A DNA stretch of 64,000 nt from Delphinus delphis (Eukaryota; Chordata; Mammalia; Artiodactyla; Delphinidae). The position numbers and the translations under genes were made by a program. The notes beneath the pieces were generated by a model, which ran no database searches, was not told the DNA's origin, and was given only the letters and a program-made list of their open reading frames with translations. Positions 47,037 through 59,000 of this stretch are shown piece after piece. Location of the stretch: the NCBI RefSeq assembly GCF_949987515.2, contig NC_082693.1, positions 22,378,994 through 22,442,993 of the forward strand. Reading direction: 5' to 3'. Position 1 is the stretch's first letter. Each line of letters starts with the position of its first letter.

Positions 47037-50000
47037 CAGATACATATTTTCAAATATTTTCTCTTTCATTTTAATAAAAATCTTTTCATTAGTATCAAGA
47101 AGAAATTCAAGAACTTAATGAAGTTGCAAGACATCGGCCACGGTCCACATTAGTTATGGGTATCCAGCAAGAAAACAGACAAATCAGAGAATTGCAACAA
47201 GAGAACAAAGGCAAGCTATATTATCACTGTGTATACCAAATCAAAAGAGAACTTTAATCTGCAACTGTACTATCAACTTGGGACCAATTACTATTTTTTA
47301 AAATGGGAAAAAAGGGAATTTCCTGGTGGTCCAGCAGTTATGTCTCTGCACTTTCACTGCCATGGGCCCGGGTTCAGTACCTGCTTGGGGAACTAAGATT
47401 CCACAAGCTGTGCGGCATGGTCAATAAATAAATAAATTAAATTAAATGGGAAAATAGCCAGTTAAAGTTACTTTGTGACAATTTCTAGTCCATTATGCCT
47501 AAATCGTAGTTATTGCTCTTTTTTTTTTAAACATCTTCATTGGAGTAAAATTGCTTTGCAATGTTGTGTTAGTTTCTGCTGTATAACAGTGAATCAGCTA
47601 TACATATACGTATAACCCCATATCCCCTCCCTCTTGCATCTCATTCCCACCCTCCCTATCACACCCCTCTAGGTGGTCACAAAGCACCGGGCTCATCTCC
47701 CTCTGCTATGCAGCTGCTTCCTACTAGCTATCTATTTTGCATTTGGTAGTGTATATATGTCATTGCCACTCTCTCACTTCATCCCAGTTTACCCTTCCCC
47801 CTCCCCATGTCCTCAAGTCCATCCTCTACGTCTGCGTCTTTATTCCTGTCCTGCCCCTAGGTTAGTTGGAACCATTTTTTTTTTTTTTTTTAGATTCCAT
47901 ACATATCTGCTAGGATACGGTATTTGTTTTTCTCTTTCTGGCTTACTTCACTCTGTATGACAGACTCTAGGTCCATCCACCTCACTACAAATAGCTCAGT
48001 ATCATTTCTTTTTATGGCTGAGTAATATTGCATTATATACATGTGCCACATCTTCTTTATCCATTCCTCTCTTGATGGACATCTAGGCTGCTTCCATTGT
48101 CTGGCTATTGTAAACAGTGCTGCAATGAACACTGGGGTGCATGTGTCTTTTTGAATTATGGTTTTCTCTGGGTATGTGCCTAGTAGTGGGATTGCTGGGT
48201 CATATGGTAGTTCTATTTTTAGTTTTTTAAGGAACCTCCATATTGTTCTCCATAGTGGCTGTATCAATTTACATTCCCACCAACAGTGCAAGAGGATTCC
48301 TTTTCTCCAAACCCTCTCCAGCATTTATTGTTTGTAGATTTTTTGATGATGGCCATTCTGACTGGTGTGAGGTGATAGCATCCTTTCATGTGTTTGTTGG
48401 CAATCTGTATATCTTGTTTGGAGAAATGCCTATTTAGGTCTTCTGCCCATTTTTGGATTGGGTTGTTTATTTTTTTAATATTGAGCTGCGTGAACTGCTT
48501 GTACATTTTGGAGATTAATCCTTTGTCAGTTGCTTCATTTGCAAATATTTTCTCCCATTCTGAGGGTTGTCTTTTGGTCTTGTTTATGGTTTCCTTTGCT
48601 GTGCAAAAGCTTTGAAGTTTCATTAGGTCCCATTTGTTTATTTTTATTTCCATTTCTCTAGGAGGTAGGTCAAAAAGGATCTTGCTGTGATTTATGTCAT
48701 AGAGTGTTCAGCCTATGTTTTACTCTAAGAGTTTTATAGTGTCTGGCCTTAAATTTAGGTCTTTAATCCATTTTGAGTTTATTTTTGTATATGGTGTTAG
48801 GGAGTGTTTTAATTTCATTCTTTTACATGTAGCTGTCCAGTTATCCCAGCACCACTTATTAAAGAGACTGTCTTTTCTCCATTGTATATTCTTGCTTCCT
48901 TTATCAAAGATAAGGTGACCATATGTGCGTGGGTTTACCTCTTGGCTTTCTATCCTGTTCCATTTATCTATATTTCTGTTTTTGTACCAGTACCATACTG
49001 TCTTCATTACTGTAGCTTTGTAGTATAGTCTGAAGTCTGGGAGCCTGATTCCTCCAATTCCATTTTTCTTTCTCAAGATTGCTATGGCTATTTGGGGTCT
49101 TTTGTGTTTCCATACAAATTGTGAAATTTTTTGTTCTCGTTCTGTGAAAAATGCCTTTGGTAGTTTGGTAGGGATTGCTTTGAATCTGTAGATAGCTTTG
49201 AGTAGTATGGTCATTATCACAATGTTGATTCTTCCAATACAGGAACATGGTATATCTTTCCATCTGTTTGCATCGTCTTTAATTTCTTTCATCAGTGTCT
49301 TGTTGTTTTCTGCATACAGGTCTTTTGTCTCCTTAGGTAGGTTTAGTCCTAGGTATTTTATTCTTTTTGTTGCAGTGGTGAATGGGAGTGTTTCCTTAAT
49401 TTCTGTTTCAGATTTTTCATCATTAGTGTATAGGAATGTAAGAGATTTCTGTGCATTAATTTTGTATCCTGCTACTTTATCACATTCATTGATTAGCTCT
49501 AGTAGTTTTCTGGTAGCATCTTTAGGATTCTCTCTGTATAATATCATGTCATCTGCAAACCATGACAGTTTTACTTCTTTTCTGATTTGGATTCCTTTTT
49601 CTTGTCTGATTGCTGTGGCTAAAACTTGCAAAACTATGTTGAATAATAGTGGTGAGAGTGAGCAACCTTGTCTTGTTCCTGATCTTAGTGGAAATGGTTT
49701 CAGTTTTTCACCATTGAGGACGATGTTGGCTGTGGGGTTATGGCCTTTATTATGTTGAGGTAAGTTCCCTCTATGCCTACTTTCTGGAGAATTTTTTTCA
49801 TAAATGGGTGTTGAATTTTGCCAAAAGCTTTTTCTGCATCTGTTGAGATCATCATATGGTTTTTCTCCTTCAATTTGTTAATATGGTATATCACACTGAT
49901 TTGAGTATACTGAAGAATCCTTACATTCCTGGGATAAACCCCACTTGATCATGGTGTATGATCCTTTTTAATATGCTGTTGGATTCTGTTTGCTAGTATT

Positions 50001-53000
50001 TGTTGAGGACTTTTGCATCTATGTTCATCAGTGATGTTGGCCTATAGTTTTCTTTTTTTGTGACATCTTTGTCTGGTTTTGGTATCAGGGTGATGCTGGC
50101 CTCGTAGAATGAGTTTAGGAGTGTTCCTCCCTCTGCTATATTTTGGAAGAGTTTGAGAAGGATAGGTGTTAGCTCTTCTCTAAATATTGGATAGAATTCG
50201 CCTGTGAAGCCATCTGGTCCTGGGCTTTTGTTTGTTGGAAGATTTTTAATCAGAGTTTCAATTTCAGTGCTTGTGATCTATCTGTTTATATTTTCTATTT
50301 CTTCCTGGTTCAGTCTCGGAAGGTTGTGCTTTTTTAAGAATTTGTCCATTTCCTCCAGGTTGTCCATTTTATTGGCATAGAGTTGCTCGTAGTATCCTCT
50401 CATGATCCTTTGTATTTCTGCAGTGTCAGTTTTTACTTCTCCGTTTTCATTTCTAATTTTGTTGATTTGAGTCCTCTCCCTTTTTTTCTTGATGAGTCTG
50501 GCTAATGGTTTATCAATTTTATTTATCTTCTTTACGAACCAGCTTTTAGTTGTATTGATCTCGCTATTGTTTCCTTCATTTCTTTTTCATTTATTTCTGA
50601 TATGATCCGTATGATTTCTTTCCTTCTGCTAACTTTTGGGGGTTTTCTTGTTCTTCATTCTCTAATTGCTTTTGTTGTAAGGTTAGGTTGTTTATTTGAG
50701 ATTTTTCTTGTTTCTTGAGGTAGGATTGTATTGCTGCAAACTTCCCTCTTAAAACTGGTTTTGCTGCATCCCATAGGTTTTTGGTCATCATATTTTCATT
50801 GTCATTTGTTTCTAGGTAATTTTTAATTTCCTCTTTGATTTCTTTAGGGATCTCTTGGTCATTTATAGTGTATTGTTTGGCCCCCATGTGTTTGTATTTT
50901 TTACAGTTTTTTTCCTGTAATCAATATGTAGTCTCATAGTGTTATGGTCAGAAAAGATACTTGATATGACTTCAATTTTCTTAAATTTACCAAGGCTTCA
51001 TTTGTGACCCTAGATATGGTCTAGGAGAATGTTCCATGAACACTTGAGAAGAACATGTATTCTGTTGTTTTTGGATGGAATGTCCTATAAATATCAATTA
51101 AGTCCATCTTGTTTAATGTATCATTTAAAGCTTGTGTTTCCTTATTTATTTTCATTTTGGATGATCTGTCCTTTGGTGAAAGTGGGGTGTTAAAGTCCCC
51201 TACTATTATTGTGTTACTGTAGATTTCCCCTTTTATGGCTGTTAGCATTTGCCTGATGTATTGAGGTGCTCCTATGTTGGGTGCATAAATATTTACAGTT
51301 GTTACATCTTCTTCTTGGATTGATCCCTTGATCATTATGTGGTGTCCTTTTTGTCTCTTGTAATAGTCCTTATTTTAAAGTCTATTTTTTCTGATACGAG
51401 AATTGCTACTCCAGCTTTCTTTTGATTTCCATTTGCATGGAATATCTTTTTCCATCCCCTCACTTTCAGTCTGTATCTGTCCCTAGGTCTGAAGTGGGTC
51501 TTTTGTAGACAGCATATATATGGGTCTTGTTTTTGTATACATTCAGCCAGTGTATGTCTTTTGGTTGCAGCATTTAATCCATTTACACTTAAGGTAATTA
51601 TCGATATGTATGTTCCTATTCCCATTTTCTTAAATGTTTTGGGTTTGTTATTGGAGGTCTTTTCCTTCTCTTGTGTTTCCTGCCTAGAGAAGTTCCTTTA
51701 GCATTTGTTGTAAAGCTGGTTTGGTAGTGCTGAATTCTCTTAGCTTTTGCTTGTCTGTAAAGGTTTTAAGTTCAATTCCTTGAATCTGAATGAGATCCTT
51801 ACTGGGTAGAGTAATCTTGGTTGTAGGTTTTTCCCTTTCATCAGTTTAAATATGTCCTACCACTCCCTTCTGGCTTGCAGAGTTTCTGCTGAAGGATCAG
51901 CTGTTAACCTTATGGGGATTCCCTTGTATGTTATTTGTTGCCTTTCCCTTGTTGCTTTTAATATTTTTTCTTTGTATTTATTTTTTGATAGTTTGATTGA
52001 TATGTGTCTTGGCGTGTTTCTTCTTGGCTTTATCCTGTATGGGACTCTCTGCACTTCCTGGTCTTGATTGACTATTTCCTTTCCTATGTTAGGAAAGTTT
52101 TCAGCTATAGTCTCTTCAAATCTTTTCTCAGACCCTTTCTTTTTCTCTTTTTCTTCTGGGACCCCTATAATTTGAATGTTGGTGTGTTTAATGTTGTCCC
52201 AGAGGTCTCTGAGATTGTCCTCAATTCTTTTCATTCTTTTTTCTTTATTCTGCTCTGCAGTAGTTATTTCCACTATTTTATTTTCCAGGTCACTTATCCG
52301 TTCTGTCTCAGTTATTCTGCTATTGATTCCTTCTAGAGAATTTTTAATTTCATTTATTGTGTTGTTCATCATTGTTTGTTTGCTCTTTAGTTCTTCTAGT
52401 CCGTGTTAAACGTTTCTTGTATTTTCTCCATTCTGTTTCCAAGATTTTGGATCATGTTTGCTATCAAAACTCTGAATTCTTTTTCAGGTAGACTGCCTAT
52501 TTCCTCTTCATTTGTTAGGTCTGGTGGGTTTTTACCTTGCTCCTTCTTCTGCTGCATATTTCTCTGTCTTCTCATTTTGTTTAACTTTGGGGTCTCCTTT
52601 TCGCAGGCTGCAGGTTCATAGTTCCTGTTGTTTCTGGTGTCTTCCCCCTGTGGGTGAGGTTGGTTCAGTGGTTGTGTAGGCTTCCTGGTGGAGGGGACTG
52701 GTTCCTGTGTTCTGGTGGGTGGGGCTGGATCTTATCTTTCTGGTGGGCAGGGCCACATCCGGTGGTGTGTTTTGGGATGTCTGTGAACTTAGTATGATTT
52801 TAGGCAGCCTCTCTCCTAATGGGTGGGGTTGTGTTCCTGTCTTGCTAGTTGTTTGGCATGGGGCGTGCAGCACTGGAGCTTGCTGGCTGTTGGGTGGAGC
52901 TGGGTCTTAGCGTTGAGATTGGAGATCTCTGGGAGAGCTCTCGCCAATTGATATTACGTGCGGCTGGGAGGTCTCCGGTGGTCCAGTGTCCTGAACTCAG

Positions 53001-56000
53001 CTCTCCCAGCTGAACTCAGCTCTCCCACCTGACACCAGGACCAAGCTCCAAGACCCTGTCAACCACACGGCTGCTGTATTACTTAGGGTTCCACTAGGAA
53101 ACAGCATGCTTAGCTGGGACTTTGAGGAAAAGGCAGTGAAGGCACTATTTCAGGAATGTGGAAGGAAACAACAAGGAATGTTGAGGCACCCACGGACTAG
53201 CAGCCATACCTACACATTTCCTGACTCACTCCATCTTCACTTCTTCTCCATTCTTGCTGCTATCACACATCTATTTTTTGTTTCTGCTGGGTCACACATC
53301 ACTCTTTTTACAGTTGAATTTTATTAAATTGGAGAAATATTTTATCCTTTGCAGAGTCTCAGTTTCTCCATCCAGATGATGGAATGGATAATATCCTCTT
53401 CTCAGATTTGGATGAGGATTAAGATAGCATATTTTTAATGGACCTGACACTCTACATCTCCTCCCTTGTATCAGCCAGTACTCTCAGTACTAAGTAATAA
53501 AACTATTTTAGCTTAGCTATGAAAGGCAATTTCATTTGTGCTATGTGACTCAAGCGTGGAAGACAGAGGTGCACGGTGCTAGCTGGAAGCCAGGCAGAAG
53601 CCTGAAGTCAGATTGCTCCCATGTGAAGTTAGTTGGAGCCCATGCAGAACCAGAACCACAGACAGCTGAGGGCAAAAGGCTCTGATGTGGTGATTAAGAG
53701 GCGTGTGATCAAGGTAGCTCCCCAGATAGAGAGGATATTTATTGCTCTTTATCCTTTCCTACATATGAATGTCTACCTTACTTGGATCTTAGACTCTCAC
53801 CCTCAGTATCCAGCTTGCACCATTGTCATTACCTATGAAATAACTCAGTTTCATTCTCGGCAGTCCCACCACTTTGGCCCACAACTTAGGTGTTCATAGT
53901 CTCTTGCCTGAACTGTCCTCATTGGTCTCCCTGATTTCAGTGTGTTTTCCCTCCAGTCCATCTTCAACACAGGCATCAGATTGATTTTTCAAAAATATAT
54001 CTGATTATGTTATTCTTTTGCTTGAGAACCTTCACTGTGTACTATTTTCTTATCCATCGTCCTTCAAAGTCGACTCCAAGCCTTCTTTTTTGTATTCTTC
54101 CCATACTTCTCTTCTCCGTGAAACCTTTGCTCTTGTCACCCTGAACGATTTCCCAAACACACCATCCAGTTTCATGCCTCCCTGCTTAGAATGCCCTGTC
54201 GTTTATTTTTCATTTCAAGGAATGCAAGTTGATCTCAATACCATACTTCTGTGAAGCTTTCACCAATTTTTCCTCACAGACTTTCTGTATGTATTTGGAT
54301 AGAGCTCCACTCTACACTTACCACATTGTATTTTAATTATTTATGTTTTGTTTTCTCCACTAGACTCTGAGCTTTATGGCCTTTTGGTATTCCTAATATA
54401 GAGCATGATCTGATACTTAATCCCTGTTCAGTAAATATTTGTTAAAATGATTTCTCAAAAACTGAGTTTAAAATGGTCATTTTGAGAACTAATAAAGGAC
54501 TCCATTTGGTATCATTTCTTTCTTTCTTTCTTTTTTTTTTTTTTTGCTGTACGCGGGCCTCTCACTGTTGTGGCCTCTCCCGTTTTGGAGCACAGGCTCT
54601 GGACGCACAGGCTCAGCAGCCATGGCTCATGGGCCCAGCCGCTCCGTGGCATGTGGAATCTTCCTGGACCGGGGCACGAACCCGTGTCCCCTGCATTGGC
54701 AGGTGGACTCTGAACCACTGTGCCACCAGGGAAGCCCCGGTATCCTTTATTTCTATGTGGCTAGATTTTTGTACCTCATATTTTCTTTTTAAAATACCCC
54801 CTTTATAAATTGCTTTTTTGATTAATGTGGAAGAGAATACTTTGTACACCCTGAACTCAAGTTTGAATAAAATATACTGTTGTTTTTGATAGAATTACGT
54901 ACATCCCTGGAAGAACATCAGTCTGCCTTGGAACTTATAATGAGCAAGTATCGAGAGCAAATGTTTAGATTGCTAATGGCTAGCAAAAAAGATGATCCAG
55001 GGATAATAATGAAGTTAAAAGAGCAGCACACCAAGGTAATCCTTTCTGTAAATATAATTTGAAATAGAAAAGGAGGACAATTGGTTAACTTGTCTTCAGA
55101 TTTTTTAAAAAAATCATAGGAATCTTACTTACATGATATTGAATACTTCTCTTTTTGACATTTTCTTCTTATTTTTTTCATGTTATGTGTCATTTTCTGT
55201 TTGATTTACTCTTCTAACTCCCATTCTTCCCTAGTAGCTTTAATATATATTAAAAAATAAACTTTATTTGGGAAATAAAGGTAAGTCTGTTCAATTCAAA
55301 ATTATTTTTATAAGGTTATCTGCTTGTAAGAAATACTTCTTTTAATTTGTGTATTGATATCTCTTGCAAAAATGAAAATTAAATGCTTAAAACTTTTTTA
55401 AAAATCTGAAAACAGCTAAAGGTAGATTTGTTTTTCTTAAGACTATTTTCTGAATGAGGTTAATTCATCCAGACTATAGATACTCCTGATTATTAATGGT
55501 AGTGCCATGGTGGGGGGAGAAGACATATATATGTCAAATATATGTATAGATTTATGTATATATAAAATACATTGCCTCCCCAACCCCCTCCTCCATCACA
55601 TATCACTTAATATCATTTCTAGAGACAGAGCTGAACTAATAGAAATTAGTGTTTTTCCTGCTGTTCATCGTACTCATTCTGATCCCTGTGTTTACTAGCA
55701 CCTGTTTTGAAAACAGGTAGAATAGTCCTTTTCCGTTTATGTTTTATTTTAAACTGATTTTTAACTGCTGGTGTGAAATAAAAATATTAGAATAGATTGT
55801 GACTACTAGGCCATTATCTGTATTGGATAATGGTGAACTAACTATTAGTTATAACTAATGTTATTTAAGAAATATTCATATAACATTTTTATCTTTCTCG
55901 ATTATTGAAACACTTTTTAGATTCCTTAAAATGTTATATTTCTTCCATCTTGGTGCTTGTAGGTATTTTAAAATTATTAATTCTATTAAAATTAAATACC

Positions 56001-59000
56001 TAGTGAATTGCTTTAATATGTAAATTCAACTCTACGTATTAAGGAAGTTAGTAATCGACAGCTCTTGTGTCAAATAGTAAAACAGTAAAAATAAATGTGG
56101 CTTTAATATTATCTAATTATGTTATTCATCTCCTATCCAAAAAGAAACCTTGGATAGTTAAATGGCAATCTTTTGACTATAAACTGTATCTATTGTTAAT
56201 GAGATCATTATAAAAAGTTTAATTTTAAATATATAATTTAAGAGGTTTTTTTAAGGTACAAATATGAACTGACTTAAAATTATTGGTAAGATAAGTATAA
56301 TCTTGAGACATTCCAAAAGGCCCTTATGTTTAACAGCTTAGATTTTTTTAAGATCTAAAGAGAATGCTCTGGCGAACTAGTGCTTAAGAATAAGGTACTG
56401 ACGCTAGCTAGTCTCTTGTGGTAGCAGCTATGTCAGAAGCAAATGTTTTCTGAAACACATTAGATTTTACCACTCATCACAGCTGTTTTATTAATTAGCA
56501 AAGTTAAACATTTCTTAAGATAGCTGTAAATCATCCTTTTTCAATTATGTCAGTTGAAGTCTTCATCTAAGTGCTGATTCTTGCCTTCCATGAAATGACA
56601 GTTCAGTTACTTGTTATTAATTCTAACTAATACATATTAATGTTTGTGATTTTGATTTTTCCCAAAAAGGAGACACTTTGATTCAAACAGATATTTATTA
56701 ACAAAAAGGAGACACTTTGATTCAAACAGATATTTATTAACACTTGCACTGGCTTAGTTATTATTAATAATATGAATGAATAAGTTTATTACTCTACCAT
56801 AGAAGCTTTCAGTGTATTGGGAGATACAGACACAAACATGATTATCTAATATAAGGTAGGATGTGATGAATCCTAAAATAGAGATCTGAATTATTACTGG
56901 AATACTAGAGGAAGCAAGGTTAGTTCTCATGAGGAGAATCTGGGAAAGTGGCAAGGAAAGGTAGCAAATCCATCTAAATCTAGCCTTGAATTAATTATTG
57001 GGGTCAACAAGCAGAAGTGGGTGAGCAGAGAAACTTGTATGATAAATATGAGCTTCCAAGATATGTTTAGATACTAGTGCTCTGATATGCCTAAGCACAA
57101 AAATAATTTTATAACACATTTCAGGCTAATAAACAAAGGTACACGTAACAGCATTTTGGAGTAAGAGAACCTTTTGAGACTAGTGTAACATAGAATTTTG
57201 TCCTCACCTGGAAGTTTCTGAGCACACATTTAAAAACCAATAAAAAGTTTGAGGAGAACTCATTTTCATTCAAATACTCATTTTTACATTATTTTTGAAC
57301 TGCTACCTTTTTGGAAATCTTAAAAAAACAAACATTTCAAACAGTTGGCTAACACGCATGAACTAACACTCATTCAGTTTTTAAATTACGGATAATATCC
57401 GTATTAACATTATAATGACTCTGTACTACAGATTGACATGGTGCATCGTAACAACTCCGAAGGATTCTTCCTTGATGCATCTCGACACATCCTTGAAGCA
57501 CCTCAACATGGACTGCAGAGGAGGCACTTGGAAGCAAATCAGAATGTACACTAAATAAAACAGTCAGCTTTTGGGGTGTGGCTGGAAGGGGGGTCCATTT
57601 AAAAAGTTCTTTTACATTGAATTCTCCTCCCAAATTAAATCAGCAAATAAATGAAATTGCTTTTAAAAACGCTGTGCTTTTCATAGCCTTGCAAAAGTAT
57701 TCAGTGTAGAAACTTTAAGTCTGTCATCAATTCTCTGTGTATTGTATTATACATAGCCTGTTAGATAATTGCAGGCTTTAAAGGTTCTTTGGGCCAGCCT
57801 TTCATGTTATTGTTCTTGTTAGCTACAGATGCAAAATTTTAGTAAGCTTCAAACGGTCATCCTCTTGCTGGACATCAAAGATGTTTTCTTGGTAATAATT
57901 TTAATCTGATTTTCTAAAAATTTTTGTTCAATCAAACTATTGAACTGTTTTAATTCAGATTTTCGATAGTTATAGTCCTTTAGTTTGAGTTCACAGTAAA
58001 ATTGCCTTTGTTTAGGTGTTACTAAGTATAGCAGTATACCCTCTCCATTGTGTCTATTGTGTTTTAACTGCCTTTTTTTTCTTGAAAGGCATTTCAAGAC
58101 AGTGCAAGGTTTATGTTGCTAGCACTTCTTGCCTTTAAGACAGTTTTGAAAGCACAGGTCTTGCCTTCTTGTGCCTATTAAGAGATCCATGACACTTCCC
58201 TGAAGATTTTATTGTAATAAGTGAACCACCCAGGAACCAGACCTATAAAAATACACTTCTGTTTGAAGTATTGGGGTTTTTTTCTTACGATGATTGTATT
58301 AAAACAGACTGTCCTGAAAAAATTAGTAGTTTCTTGTCTTCTTTCGTTTTAAAGGCAAGTAATTTTCTGCTTCCTTGTAGTCGTTTAACCTAGGTCAGTG
58401 CCATAAGACACCAAATCATAAACTGAGAAAGCTGTTGGTATTCAAAATTTTTACTCGTTACCCTTATTCAGTTTGCTGCTGCAGTTATCTATACTTAACT
58501 TGCGTTTAAACATTAGGCTCCCTTTACAGTGGGAGGGATTGTAATCATTTTTTTTAAACTACTACAGAATACGACAGATGTTTGTCTTGATATCATTCTT
58601 GCTATCATAATCTAATCCAGAGCTGTCCAATAGAACTTTCTGCAGTGATGGAAATGTTCTTTATGCTGTTCAGTATGGAAGCCACCAGCCACATGTGGCT
58701 ATTAAGTACTTGATGTGTGACTAGTGCGACCTGAGGGGCTGAATTGTTAATTTCTTAAAATTGTATTTGACTTCAAGTAATTTCAATTTAAATAGTGCCA
58801 TAGTGGACAGCGTAATCTTTTATTTTGACTTCTTCCTGCGTACCAGCTTTTTATAGATTGTGTTAAAATAATATAAGGATCTGTATTTTTGTTGGTTAAG
58901 AAGATATTAAATGTGTGGTTTGCTAAAGATATTCCTATTCTCTATTATATTCCTTCCATAGTTTACTAGTTTTGTAGGTTTTGGGGGGTCTTGTTCAAAT

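Noticed and set aside
48720..49631. 303-codon open frame with reverse transcriptase motifs as a host gene
   Set aside because: It is part of a decayed L1 ORF2, flanked by the other L1 parts in order, with frameshifts on both sides.
57370..57633. Minus-strand 87-codon frame
   Set aside because: Shadow of the FGFR1OP2 cassette exon on the other strand.
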